Assembly: GCF_024198215.1 (NCBI RefSeq)
Contig: NZ_JAKCFA010000032.1
Coordinates: 44,454 to 108,453, forward strand
DNA: 64,000 nucleotides
Source: Myxococcus qinghaiensis
GTDB taxonomy: Bacteria; Myxococcota; Myxococcia; Myxococcales; Myxococcaceae
Reading direction: 5' to 3'
Part shown: positions 41,728 through 50,777 of the stretch, in pieces
How the letters are laid out: every line of letters starts with the position of its first letter
Position numbering within the stretch: the first letter of the stretch is position 1
Notes under the pieces: model-generated
Told to the model about the DNA's origin: nothing
The model's database searches: none
What the model saw: only the letters and a program-made list of their open reading frames with translations
Translations under genes and position numbers: made by a program

Positions 41728-44489
41728 TGGATGTCGCTCCCGTGGGTCTCACGGCGCCCGAGCAAGTCCCTCCCCAGGATTCGCCGGTCCGCGGCGTCTT
41801 GGGGTGGTCTCGGGGCCAGATGGCTTTCCGCCAGGTATTCGCGTCCGAGCCGCATGGCGGGCATCAGCTCGGGGGCACGGCTGCCCAGGTCGACCAGGGT
41901 GTCCACGCCCAGGCGGGCTTCGCCGACGCGGAACATGTCCCAGTAGAACTTCACGTCGAACACGGTGTGGGCCGGCTTCTCCACCGCCACCACCCGCATC
42001 GCCTGCTCTTGTCGCGCGCGCTGCTCCTGCGCCGCGCTGCCTCGCGGCACGGGCAGCACCACCGTGAAGCGGTGGGCCGCCGCGCGCACGGGCAACACCA
42101 CCGTCTCGAAGTGGTACCAGTCCGACTGCGCCGGACCGTCCCCGGGCAGCGTCACTGGCAACGTGGCCTGCGTGAAGTCCGTCAGCGTCGTGCCGTGCGC
42201 CGCGTTGAGCGCCTGCACCGTGCGGTAGCGGCGCGTGAGGAAGTCGAGCCAGCGCGGCGCGCTCGCAACCGTGGCGGCCGGAATGAAGCCCAGCGCCTCT
42301 TGCATGAACGCTCGCCACACCGTGGCGATGGCTTCCTGCGTGGGCTCGCGCAAGGGGAGCGCGTCGACCGGTGCCGTCACGCCCGCGTCCACCAGGGTGG
42401 CTTGATAGCGCTCCAGCAGTCGCGCGATTCCCTGCGACGGCTCCCAGCGGCGCGACGTGGCGGCGGGCTGGATGCGGATGCCTCCCGTCTCGGAGGCGTC
42501 CGTCGCGAAGAGGAACGGCGTGCGCGCGGAGCGGAAGCGCTCGACGATGCGGTAGCGGGCGCGCGTCGGCTCGGTGTCGTCGGTGAAGATGGAGTCGTCG
42601 GGGCAGTCGTCCAGGGCCACGCGCAGGGCCATGCGCAGGCCGCGCGGGGTGCCTCGCCACTGGAAGAAGTCCAGCGTGTGGCGCAGGAAGAGGCGGCGAC
42701 GCGTCTCGTCCCAGGCGGGGTCCAGCGCCACGCCGAACCAGGAGGCCAGCCACTCGAGCGCCTCGGGTGGTGCGCTCCTCGCGTCGAAGAGGACCTGGGC
42801 GGCGGCGATGCGGTCTTCCAGCGGCGTGAGCAGGCCCTCGGGGTTCGCGAGGAAGCGGTCCAGGAAGCTGGCCGACTCCGGGTCCTGTCGGTACAGGCCG
42901 GGGAGGTATTGCTCCGCGTAGGAGAAGCGCGGGTACCACGCCCGCATCGCATGGACGCGTGGCGTCGCGGCGCCGCCACCCAGGAGCGTCAATTCCACCT
43001 GCGCATAGCGGCCCTTGGCGCGCTGGAAGAGCACCTCGAAGGTGCCTCGGTGCTCGCCCTTCGCCGTCGTGGTGAAGGGGAGCTCGGAGCCATCTCCGCG
43101 CTTGTGGAGCGTGGGCTCCTCGCTGAAGGGCAGCGCCTCCAGGTCCGAGCGCTCGTTCGCGGCGCGGCTGCGCACCACGAGGCGCGCTCCGGGCGGGAGG
43201 GACGCATCCAGCAGCAGCCGATGCCAGACACAGTCGGGCGTGCGTCCATCGAGCACGGGCGTGCGCAGCGTGCCCTCGGCCACGTAGCGCGGGCGACGCT
43301 GCGCGACGAGCGGGATGAACGTGTCGGCGAAGTCGTAGAGGGCCTGGCCGTCCGAGGCGATGAGCGCCTTGCCCCCGAAGAGACGCAGCGGCAGGTACTC
43401 CGGCTGGGCCACCGCGACGAGCGGGCCTGCTTCGGTGGCGAGCAGCTCGAAGGCGAAGGCCTGGTTGCCATCCCGACCCACGACGACGACGCGCCCCACG
43501 GAGCCGTCGGACTCGGCGGGAAGCAGCGCCATGTCGTGCGCCACCAGGACATACGACGACGAGGGGCTGGTGTCCCCGAGCAGGCCGTCCACCTCCAGCG
43601 GCACCGGGGCGCCCTCGAGCACGCCATCGCGGTACACGAGCAGTCGGCTGTCGTTGGTGCCTCGGTCCAGCACCAGCACGCGGCCGTCCGGCAGCACTTC
43701 CACGGAGATGGGGTCCTGCGCCGCGACGGGCGTCGACGAATCCAATGTCACCGGGCGAGGGAAGGTGACGGCCGGAATCGTACGCGTCGGCCCTCCGGCC
43801 AGCGGCTGGAAGGACTCCACGCGCGACGCGGAGAGCACGTCATCCACTCCCGTGCGCACCACGCGAAAGCCCGCGTCCAGGCGCCACAGGCGACGGTGCT
43901 GACGGTCCAGCACCACCACGCCGCCATCCGGAGTGGCCGCCATGTCCCACGGCGCGAAGGGCACTCCCATGGGCCACACGTGTCGCACCGGGGGGCCGCC
44001 CGAGTGCAGGTCGAACACGAGCAGCCCAGCGGGAGCGACCGTACCTGCCACCAGGTAGTGATGCCCGCTGATGGCCATGCCCGCGAGCAGCTCGGGCGTG
44101 GGAGGCGTGGGCGGAACGAGCGGACCGAAGCCACCCGTGCCTGAAACAGGTGGGGCCTCGGGCGTGACAGGCCAGAAGTCACTCGTCTGCCGTGAGCCGC
44201 TGGAGAGGACCTTCAGCGTGCGTCCGTCGCGAGCCGCCCAGTAGACGTTGCCGTAGCGGTCCTTCGCGGCGCCGCGTCGGTCCTCCAGCACAGGAGGCAC
44301 ATCGCGAGGCGCGGCGATGAAGCGGAACAGCTCCGCGCGCAGGGAGACCTCCGCGCGTGTGGAGTCCCACGCCACGTCCGCGCCGGACGCCTCGCTCCAT
44401 GCCTCGGAGAGCAGTCGGCCCTTCGAGGTGCAGCGGCCCCAGTCGTCGCGACCGAGCAGCAGATGAAAGCGAGCGCCGTTGGCATCCAT
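41724..44489 (-). CDS. eCIS baseplate protein with P2 gpI-like domain (Afp12-like) and large N-terminal extension
   Basis: A 921-aa protein. The gpI/phage-tail-protein domain starts near residue 526 with QYLPGLYRQDPESASFLDRF, followed by EGLLTPLEDRI and the Trp-rich PPEALEWLASWFGVAL, LFLRHTLDFFQWRGTPRG signature of this family. This is the baseplate wedge or fibre-connecting protein. The N-terminal 500 residues are beta-rich with repeated blades such as WDMAATPDGGVVVLDRQHRRLWRLD and VEVLPDGRVLVLDRGT, reading like an NHL/beta-propeller. Propeller-gpI fusions are seen in some non-Afp eCIS baseplates. The C-terminal 250 residues probably carry further baseplate contacts. Its ATG directly follows the gpJ-like stop. 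Confidence 0.82.
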   Translation of the reverse strand: MDANGARFHLLLGRDDWGRCTSKGRLLSEAWSEASGADVAWDSTRAEVSLRAELFRFIAAPRDVPPVLEDRRGAAKDRYGNVYWAARDGRTLKVLSSGSRQTSDFWPVTPEAPPVSGTGGFGPLVPPTPPTPELLAGMAISGHHYLVAGTVAPAGLLVFDLHSGGPPVRHVWPMGVPFAPWDMAATPDGGVVVLDRQHRRLWRLDAGFRVVRTGVDDVLSASRVESFQPLAGGPTRTIPAVTFPRPVTLDSSTPVAAQDPISVEVLPDGRVLVLDRGTNDSRLLVYRDGVLEGAPVPLEVDGLLGDTSPSSSYVLVAHDMALLPAESDGSVGRVVVVGRDGNQAFAFELLATEAGPLVAVAQPEYLPLRLFGGKALIASDGQALYDFADTFIPLVAQRRPRYVAEGTLRTPVLDGRTPDCVWHRLLLDASLPPGARLVVRSRAANERSDLEALPFSEEPTLHKRGDGSELPFTTTAKGEHRGTFEVLFQRAKGRYAQVELTLLGGGAATPRVHAMRAWYPRFSYAEQYLPGLYRQDPESASFLDRFLANPEGLLTPLEDRIAAAQVLFDARSAPPEALEWLASWFGVALDPAWDETRRRLFLRHTLDFFQWRGTPRGLRMALRVALDDCPDDSIFTDDTEPTRARYRIVERFRSARTPFLFATDASETGGIRIQPAATSRRWEPSQGIARLLERYQATLVDAGVTAPVDALPLREPTQEAIATVWRAFMQEALGFIPAATVASAPRWLDFLTRRYRTVQALNAAHGTTLTDFTQATLPVTLPGDGPAQSDWYHFETVVLPVRAAAHRFTVVLPVPRGSAAQEQRARQEQAMRVVAVEKPAHTVFDVKFYWDMFRVGEARLGVDTLVDLGSRAPELMPAMRLGREYLAESHLAPRPPQDAADRRILGRDLLGRRETHGSDIQ

Positions 44490-46793
44490 CTATCGGCACT
44501 CCTCGGGGACGATGGGCACGGAGACGAACGGCCGCTGCGTCGTCGTGACGGACGTGCCGCGCAGGTCGTCGAGCGAGGGCGCGTCACCCACGGCGACGGA
44601 GAGCCCGGCCAGCCGAGGGAGCTGGAGCCCCGTCATCGGTATCTGGTCCTGCTGGGTGCCCGTGGCCAGGCCCAGCCGCACGCCGCGCACCAGCGCCACG
44701 CCCGCCACGCGACTGGCCACCGCCGCCAGCTCCAGCGACACCACCGCCTTGCGCAGCGGCCAGCCACGTCGCGCCACGGTGGCCGGATGCGCTCCCGCCA
44801 GCGACACCGTCTGCTCCAGCAGCTCCGCGTCCTCGGGAGGCAGGGGTGACAGGAACTCGGTGAGGGCGGCCTTCACCGCCTCGCGCACCTGGGCCTGGGA
44901 CACGCCCGCCACCACCTCCAGCCCCACCGTCACCCAGATGGGTCGATACTGGGGACGGCGCACGAAGACCTCGGTCGTCACCAGTCGGCGCGGCGCCAGC
45001 CAGCAGGCAATCGCATCCAGGAAGGTGTCCGGTCCCTCCACCTCGCGCGCGTCGGGCTCCGAGCGGGGAATGGCCAGCACCGTCACCGCGCCGGGAGCGT
45101 CACCCGGCTCATTGGGCGAGAGGGCGGGATGGAACGCGGGCAGCACATCCACGCGGCCCACCGCCACGCCGGGCGTGCGCAGCGTCACCGCCTCGAAGTC
45201 CTGCGCCGTCACCAGCCTGTCGCGGTGCTGGAGGAAGCGCGAGATGTGCCGCTCTCCCTCGCGCACGCCCTCCGCGTCGGAGCCGCCCCACGTAGGCAGC
45301 GGGTTCGCCACCTGGATCCCAGGAGGAAGCGCGGGCCCGCTCGCCACCGTGCCCGTGGCCACATTGCCGGCGCGACCCACGCCGTGGTCATAGTCGGCGC
45401 GCAGCGTGGCGCCGAGCGGAGGCCGCGCACCGTGGGCACCGTCACCGAAGCGCAGCTCGCCCGCCTCGGCGTCCAGGCGGAACACCTTCACGCGCGTCTG
45501 CGCCGGACGCGGCGAACCGGGCGGCAGGCGCGGGTCCGGCACCGACACCTCGGGGCCCGCGCTCGTCAGGTCGTCAATCTCCTCCCACGTCTCGGTGACG
45601 CCATTCACCGTGACGCTCAGCCGCACCGAGCCCGGCAGCACCGGCGCGCGCGACAGCTTCAGCGCCTGGTCCGGCTCCCCCGAGCCCGTGGGCAGCAGCT
45701 CGCTCGTCACGCGCTCACGTTGGGACACGGGCGCGGCGTTGATGCCGGCCCACAGGAGCTTCGTCGTCACCGGCGCGGAGGCGGTGATGCGCACCCAGGT
45801 GATGACGCGCGCCTCCAGGTCCTCGTCGTCGAGCGAGGGAGGGAAGTCGCGCGTGCCCGCCTCCAGCGGGTCCAGGTTCGTCCACAGCTCCAACTCGGCG
45901 AGCGTGGAGGGCAGGAGGACGTCCACCACGGACGGCTCCGTGGGCATCTCCGAGGTGACCAGGGTGCGCCAGCTCGCGTTGCGCAGCGCCGGGTCCTCCG
46001 GGAGCTTGCCGTCCGCTGGCAGCCGGGGAAGCTGGAACTGGAGCACCGCCGAGCCCACGGGCCGCGCCTGTCCATTGGGGACCAGGTCCCGTCCCTCCGC
46101 GCCGCCAGCGGGCGCGAGCCCCACCGTCAGCACCTTGCCCTTCAGCTCCTCCCGAGCCCTCGTCAGCGCATCCGGGAGCTTCCGGTCCGCGGGCCGCAGG
46201 AGCAGCGCCACCCACAGCGCCTTGTCCAGCGTCTCGGTGTTGAGGTCCAGCGGCTCCGTGCCGCGCGGAGAGAAGGGCGTCGTCTCGTAGAACTGGAGCT
46301 CATTGAGCGGCGCGGGCGGCGGCGCGGTGGCGGTGAAGGAGGCGTACAGCTCCTGGTAGTACTCCTTCACGCGCTCCTCGGGCGCGACGCTCCGCTTGTA
46401 GAAGCACGCGGCCTCCACGGGCAGCACGTCCAGTCCGCGCTCGGTGCGGAAGGGCACCTGTCCCGCGCGGACCTCCACTCCCTCCGTCAACGTGAGGGAC
46501 TGGGGAGGACCGCCGCGCTCGTTGCGGAAGGCGACCAGACCGCGCGCGGACGCGGCGGGCAGCAGCGGCACGCCGAGCAGTTGGAGGAACTTGAGTCGGT
46601 TGCGCTCCGGAATCTGGTTGGCGCGGTAGAGCAGGCTCTCCGTCAGGAAGGCGAAGAGCTCCAGTAGCGTGACGCCCGGGTCGGACTTGTTGAAGTTGGT
46701 CCACTCGGGGTTGTGGATGGGGATGCGCGCCAGCGCCTCGTCGAGGAGCTGCTGGTACTTGCGGTCATCGATGGGCGGGAGGGTGAGTGGCAC
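44490..46793 (-). CDS. eCIS baseplate assembly protein, gpJ/gp6-like (Afp11-like)
   Basis: A 767-aa protein starting at GTG 46793. It matches putative baseplate assembly proteins: an N-terminal DDRKYQQLLDEALARIP, NPEWTNFNKSDPGVTLLELFAFLTE (the family hallmark), LLYRANQIPERNRLKFLQLLG, and a C-terminal half with FGDGAHGARPPLGATLRADY, EGVREGERHISRFLQHRDRLVTAQDFE and VKAALTEFL. This is the core wedge of the contractile baseplate, equivalent to T4 gp6 / P2 gpJ. It lies eight bases after the gp25-like gene, in the conserved gp25-gpJ-gpI order. Confidence 0.93.
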   Translation of the reverse strand: MPLTLPPIDDRKYQQLLDEALARIPIHNPEWTNFNKSDPGVTLLELFAFLTESLLYRANQIPERNRLKFLQLLGVPLLPAASARGLVAFRNERGGPPQSLTLTEGVEVRAGQVPFRTERGLDVLPVEAACFYKRSVAPEERVKEYYQELYASFTATAPPPAPLNELQFYETTPFSPRGTEPLDLNTETLDKALWVALLLRPADRKLPDALTRAREELKGKVLTVGLAPAGGAEGRDLVPNGQARPVGSAVLQFQLPRLPADGKLPEDPALRNASWRTLVTSEMPTEPSVVDVLLPSTLAELELWTNLDPLEAGTRDFPPSLDDEDLEARVITWVRITASAPVTTKLLWAGINAAPVSQRERVTSELLPTGSGEPDQALKLSRAPVLPGSVRLSVTVNGVTETWEEIDDLTSAGPEVSVPDPRLPPGSPRPAQTRVKVFRLDAEAGELRFGDGAHGARPPLGATLRADYDHGVGRAGNVATGTVASGPALPPGIQVANPLPTWGGSDAEGVREGERHISRFLQHRDRLVTAQDFEAVTLRTPGVAVGRVDVLPAFHPALSPNEPGDAPGAVTVLAIPRSEPDAREVEGPDTFLDAIACWLAPRRLVTTEVFVRRPQYRPIWVTVGLEVVAGVSQAQVREAVKAALTEFLSPLPPEDAELLEQTVSLAGAHPATVARRGWPLRKAVVSLELAAVASRVAGVALVRGVRLGLATGTQQDQIPMTGLQLPRLAGLSVAVGDAPSLDDLRGTSVTTTQRPFVSVPIVPEECR

Positions 46794-46800
46794 GATGTCG

Positions 46801-47193
46801 TTACCCCGCGAGCGTGACGCTCAGGTTGAGCCGCTCTCGTGCGCCGGTGGCCACGAGCTTGTAGGTGATGGTCGCCGTGGCGGCCCGAGCGTCCTGCGGG
46901 TCCGCGTCCACGCTGACCGACTCCACCGCGATGCGGGGCTCCCACTGCGCCAGGGCCCGGTTGATGCGCTCGCCGATTTGATGCCGCGTCGTGACGGTGT
47001 TCGGCTCGAACAGGAAGCGCCCGAGCCCCGCGCCGAACTCCGGAAGCATCAGCCGCTCGCGCTGCTCGGTGGCGAGGATGATTTGAATGGTCTCACGCAC
47101 GTTGCGCTCGCCCTCGGACCACTGCATGCGCCCATCCGGACCCACGCGTGGGGGGAAGCCGAGGCCGCGTCCAATGAGTTTTCCGGCGTCCAT
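46801..47193 (-). CDS. Baseplate wedge protein, GPW/gp25 family (Afp9-like)
   Basis: A 130-aa protein of the gp25-like lysozyme-fold wedge family: IGRGLGFPPRV near the start, VRETIQIILATEQRERLMLPEFGAGLGRFLFEPN in the middle, then HQIGERINRALAQWEPRI and a beta end. The EPR-type motif QWEPRI is the conserved signature that triggers sheath attachment in phage, T6SS (TssE) and eCIS baseplates. Length is normal. It starts four bases after the preceding stop. Confidence 0.93.
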   Translation of the reverse strand: MDAGKLIGRGLGFPPRVGPDGRMQWSEGERNVRETIQIILATEQRERLMLPEFGAGLGRFLFEPNTVTTRHQIGERINRALAQWEPRIAVESVSVDADPQDARAATATITYKLVATGARERLNLSVTLAG

Positions 47194-47197
47194 GGAC

Positions 47198-48769
47198 TCA
47201 CCCCACCCTGGGCTTGGGCAGACAGATTTTCAGGAAGGGCATCCACCAGAAGATGATGTTGAGCAGGCTGAAGAAGATCATCAGCACGATGAACGCGCAG
47301 AGCGTGATGATGGGGATGGAGAACATGCACAGCTCTCCCAGGTCGAAGCTCAGCCCGTCGTCGAGCTCCCCCTTCATCGTCTTCTCCAGCCCCGCCACCC
47401 GAGACATCTGCTTGCGGAGCCCCTTCGACAGCGTGAAGCCGACGTTCTTCTTGAACTTGCGCAGCCCACGAATGCTGGTGTCCAACGGCAGCTCGATGCG
47501 CACCGGACGCGCGGGTGCGTCCGAATCAAAGAACGGCGCCAGGGTGAAAGCCTTCGATGGCGCGCTGACGATGGGCGGGCACAGCGCGCCGCACGCGGGC
47601 TTCAGATACACGCAGCGCATCACGTAGAGCGCCTTGCCCGGCTCCTCCAGCTTGGACACCGGCTCCGGCTCCGAGGGCAGCGAGTACATCCCCGCCACCA
47701 CCGCCGCGCCCAGGGACGAGCGCAGCGCCGCCACCGTCACCTCGGTGCACAGCCGCAGGTTGTAGTCGAGCCCGCCCGTGCCGCCATTGAGGATGGCCGT
47801 GCGCTGCTGCATCGCCTTGCGCAGCGCCTGCTGCCACGTATCCCCGGCGCTGCCCTCCACGCGGTGGTTGCCCGTCAGCAACAGGAACAGCGTGCGCAGG
47901 GGTGAGCCCGCCGCGGGCGTGGGGCCCGGTGACGCCTTGTCGAGCAGCGTCCACAGCGCGGGGATGCGCTCCTCCAGGAAGGTGGCGAAGTCCACGAGCA
48001 GGAAGCGCGTCACCTCTTTCTGGACGGCCACCGCCTCGCTCGTCGCCTTCGTGTACGCGAGGAGCTGCTCGAAGGGCGCGGTGACCTTCCCCTCGGCCTC
48101 GTCCGCGAGCATCTTCTCCGGGTCCAGGCCCGTGCTCGGGTCGTCGTCCTGGAAGGCCGCCGCGGACTCGAAGGTGTCGCGACTGGACGTCGGAACCAGG
48201 CCCACGAGCATCCGGCGTCGCTTCCCCTCGGAGGCGAAGTTCATCGGGAAGAGGGGCAGCAGCTCCTCGCCCTTCGCCAGCGCGCCCGTCTCCGCCGTGC
48301 TCAGCTCCTTCCAGATGCGCCGCTTGTCGGCGGGGTTGCCCGGAGCGGCCGGCACCCACGCGCCTTCCTTGCCGCCACCCATCGAGCGACGCAGGACGAA
48401 CGCGGCCTTCTCCCCGCGCGCCGTGTCCACGACATGGTCGGGCAGGCCCGGCAGGCGACACACGAGGCTGGTGGCGACCAGGTAGAAGCGGCCGTGGGCC
48501 GGCTGGTAGAGCTTGGGCGGGGTGTTGATTTCGTCGTCCGGCGGCTCGCCGGGAATGCGCTCGCGGTAGCTCTTGAAGCGCGTCACCAGGAGGTCCGTCA
48601 GGTCGGGCCGTTCGGGGGACTGGAGTCGCTCCGCCAGCTCCTCCATGAAGCGGTCCGAGTCGAACTGGAGGATGCCCGGCGCCTGGAGTCGAGCCAGCTT
48701 GTCGGGCGCGGGGCCCCACAGCGGCGAGGCCGTCACCCACTGCACCGGATGTGGAAGCGTCGTCGCCAT
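47198..48769 (-). CDS. eCIS-linked protein with C-terminal hydrophobic anchor
   Basis: A 523-aa protein. The start at 48769 overlaps the spike gene stop by one base (TGATG) and is supported by the composition; the longer frame upstream is antisense-like. Residues 1-440 form a mixed alpha/beta soluble domain with no family I can name. Residues about 480-515 are strongly hydrophobic (IPIITLCAFIVLMIFFSLLN, then IIFWWMPFLKIC), enough for one or two membrane passes, followed by a short basic tail. The segment before it is charged. This is the only clearly membrane-associated protein within the baseplate block, between spike and gp25, so it may attach the baseplate to a membrane or be a tip/cargo protein that enters the target membrane (inference). 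Confidence 0.65.
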   Translation of the reverse strand: MATTLPHPVQWVTASPLWGPAPDKLARLQAPGILQFDSDRFMEELAERLQSPERPDLTDLLVTRFKSYRERIPGEPPDDEINTPPKLYQPAHGRFYLVATSLVCRLPGLPDHVVDTARGEKAAFVLRRSMGGGKEGAWVPAAPGNPADKRRIWKELSTAETGALAKGEELLPLFPMNFASEGKRRRMLVGLVPTSSRDTFESAAAFQDDDPSTGLDPEKMLADEAEGKVTAPFEQLLAYTKATSEAVAVQKEVTRFLLVDFATFLEERIPALWTLLDKASPGPTPAAGSPLRTLFLLLTGNHRVEGSAGDTWQQALRKAMQQRTAILNGGTGGLDYNLRLCTEVTVAALRSSLGAAVVAGMYSLPSEPEPVSKLEEPGKALYVMRCVYLKPACGALCPPIVSAPSKAFTLAPFFDSDAPARPVRIELPLDTSIRGLRKFKKNVGFTLSKGLRKQMSRVAGLEKTMKGELDDGLSFDLGELCMFSIPIITLCAFIVLMIFFSLLNIIFWWMPFLKICLPKPRVG

Positions 48770-49488
48770 CACCACACGTTCCCCGCGCCCGGCGTGTACG
48801 ACGCGCTGACGACGCTGTTGGTGATGACCGTGTCCGCCTGCACCACGCCGCTGAACTTGGACATGCCCGCGTTGACGGTGAGCATCCCGGCCGAAATCTC
48901 CGCCGTGCTCGCGTTGATGGTGACCTTGGCCGCCGCATTCACGGTGATGCCGCTCGACTCCATCTTCAGCGAGTTGCCGTTGCTGTCCTTCGCCTCGATG
49001 GAGCCAGGCCCGTCCTTGAGCGTCACCGTCTGGCCAGCGGGCGTCTCCAGCGTGAGCGTCTCCTGGCCGTCCGTGTCGTCGAGCGTGATGACGATGCCGT
49101 TGCGAGAGCGCAGCACCTTCTTCGCGTTGCGGCCCCCTCCGTCCATCGACTCCGGCGGCTTGTCCTTCCCGTTCCACAGCGCGCCCACCACATAGGGCCG
49201 CCGTGCGTCGCCCGCCTCGAAGCCCACCAGCACCTCGTCATCCACGTCGGGCACGAACCAGGAGCCGCGGTTGTTGCCGCCCATCAGCGTGGCCAGCCGA
49301 GCCCACGCCTCATAGCGTCCGCCGCCCGCCGCGTCGGTGGCCCAGGGCAGCAGCACCTTCACCCGCCCCTGGTTGTCGGGGTCCTTCAGGTCCGTGACGC
49401 GCGCCGGGTACAGGCCGTAGAAGCGGCCACCCAGGCCGTCCGCGACGCGCTCGTCCAGCACCTGCTCCCACGCCGCGTCCGCGCTCAT
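48769..49488 (-). CDS. Spike protein, gpV/VgrG-type (Afp8 C-part)
   Basis: A 239-aa protein starting at ATG 49488 in an ATGA overlap with the gpD-like gene. The N-terminal part is an OB-fold gp5/gpV domain (GLYPARVTDLKDPDNQGRVK, WARLATLMGGNNRGSWFVPD, DEVLVGFEAGDARRPYVVGA, LWNGKDKPP). The C-terminal part (about 150-239) is a beta-helix-like repetitive stretch (TLETPAGQTVTLKD, ITVNAAAKVTINASTAEIS) forming the piercing needle. Hub and spike are separate genes here rather than fused as in VgrG. No metal-binding PAAR tip gene was found beside it. Confidence 0.93.
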   Translation of the reverse strand: MSADAAWEQVLDERVADGLGGRFYGLYPARVTDLKDPDNQGRVKVLLPWATDAAGGGRYEAWARLATLMGGNNRGSWFVPDVDDEVLVGFEAGDARRPYVVGALWNGKDKPPESMDGGGRNAKKVLRSRNGIVITLDDTDGQETLTLETPAGQTVTLKDGPGSIEAKDSNGNSLKMESSGITVNAAAKVTINASTAEISAGMLTVNAGMSKFSGVVQADTVITNSVVSASYTPGAGNVW

Positions 49489-50570
49489 GACGCCTTCCCC
49501 AGTCCAGCGCGCTCCGCCACCAGCTCCGTGCGAAGGCCGCGCGCGCCGTCGAACAGGTGCTTCACCTCGGCCAGGTGGTACTTGCCGCTGAACAGCGGCC
49601 CCAGCCCCGTCAGCTCCACGCGCGCCCCCACGCGCAGCTTCGCGTCCGTCTGCGCGGTGCCACGTCCCACCACGAAGCGCCGCGCCTGCTGCCGGAAGTG
49701 CGCGTCCGCGCGCGCCTGGGCCTCCGGGACACTCAGGGGCGCCGCGTGCACCACGGCCTCCTTGCGCTCGGCCAGCTTCGAGGCCAGCAGGCTCGCGCCG
49801 CTCTCGTCCTTCTCCAGCTCCGCGCCCAGCACGGACGGGCCCGCCTCGCAGGCAATCGCGTCCTTCTCCGTCACATTCCACCCGCCCACCGTCACCGAGG
49901 AGCGCTGGCCCGCCAGGTCCGCCAGCACCGTGAAGGACATCAGCTCGTTGCCGCGTCCCAGCTTCAGCGGCGTCCCGGTGGAGCGACTGCCTCGAGCCTT
50001 CGCCTTCAGCGACTTGCCCTCCACCCACAGCTCCGCGTCCACCGCGCGGCAGCGCTCGCGCAGGAAGGCGAGGTCGCTCTGGTTCACCTGGGCCAGTACC
50101 GCGTGCTTGGGGCCGGGGACCGCCACGTCCGCCGTCAGGCCATGTTTGCCCGCGAGCTGGCGAAGGACGTCTTCGTCGCTCGCGTTCTCGTACGTCGTCG
50201 TCCGCCGCGTCATCCGCAAGTCTTGAAGCCGGTCCTCGGCCAGCACCGTGAGGGTGGGGGAGGCGCTCTCCGGGAAGCCGGCCTCCAGGCCTGTGATTCG
50301 CCCCTCGAAGAGGACGTCTTGCTTGCCCAGCCGCACCTCGAAGGGCTTGCCGAAGTCGAGCACCGAGCGGTCGAAGTAGAGGAACCCCGTCTCGCCATCC
50401 TTCGGGCCCCAGTTGCCGAACGTGGCCTCGCATCGGTACAGCCCTTGCGCCGTCTCGACGATGCACAGCTCCAGCAGCCCGCTGGCGAGCGTGGGGTGCT
50501 CGCGACCGTCCACCCGTAGCGTGGGGCGGGAGGCGCGAAGCTTGGAGTCATTGCCCGTTCCGTCGGCCAT
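49485..50570 (-). CDS. Hub protein, late control D / gp27-like (Afp8 N-part)
   Basis: A 361-aa protein of the late-control-D / gp27 family, which forms the trimeric hub linking tube and spike. Features: early RPTLRVDGREHPTLASGLLE, CEATFGNWGPKDGETGFLYF, EGRITGLEAGFPESASPTLTVLAEDRLQDLR (typical segment), NASDEDVLRQLAGKHGL and NQSDLAFLRERCRAVDAELWV. Normal length for the family. It is coupled to the spike gene by ATGA and starts 15 bases after the small DUF5908-like gene. Confidence 0.9.
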   Translation of the reverse strand: MADGTGNDSKLRASRPTLRVDGREHPTLASGLLELCIVETAQGLYRCEATFGNWGPKDGETGFLYFDRSVLDFGKPFEVRLGKQDVLFEGRITGLEAGFPESASPTLTVLAEDRLQDLRMTRRTTTYENASDEDVLRQLAGKHGLTADVAVPGPKHAVLAQVNQSDLAFLRERCRAVDAELWVEGKSLKAKARGSRSTGTPLKLGRGNELMSFTVLADLAGQRSSVTVGGWNVTEKDAIACEAGPSVLGAELEKDESGASLLASKLAERKEAVVHAAPLSVPEAQARADAHFRQQARRFVVGRGTAQTDAKLRVGARVELTGLGPLFSGKYHLAEVKHLFDGARGLRTELVAERAGLGKAS

Positions 50571-50585
50571 GGCGCTCTCTCCGGC

Positions 50586-50765
50586 TCAGTGCGCGCGCAC
50601 GCGAGCATGTCGCTCGCGGTGGAGGACCTGGGCGCGCTCGTGCTCGTGCGTCTTCTGCACGGAGGACGCAGCGCCTTCCGCCGAGCCCCCGGAGCCGCCC
50701 CCTGACGACGTGGGCGCCGTCGGAGGCGCGCTCACTACTTCCATCTCGTTGATGACCACGGCCAT
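50586..50765 (-). CDS. Small eCIS protein, DUF5908-like
   Basis: A 59-aa protein read from ATG 50765 to TGA 50586 (MAVVINEMEVVS at the start, Gly/Ser-rich middle, HRERHARVRAH at the end). It is too short to be obvious, but its position between LysM and gpD genes, with 12- and 15-base spacers on either side, matches the tiny genes in many eCIS loci. The start resembles the I-x-E-(L/M)-x-(I/V) opening of DUF5908 proteins. The C-terminus is His/Arg-rich. It may be a spike-assembly chaperone or a structural peptide; the role is unknown. Confidence 0.7.
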   Translation of the reverse strand: MAVVINEMEVVSAPPTAPTSSGGGSGGSAEGAASSVQKTHEHERAQVLHRERHARVRAH

Positions 50766-50777
50766 GCACGCCCCCCG

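Noticed and set aside
50548..50769. A 73-codon minus-strand open frame in the gpD-LysM gap
   Set aside because: Another frame in the same gap (50586-50765) gives a better start, spacing and DUF5908-like opening.
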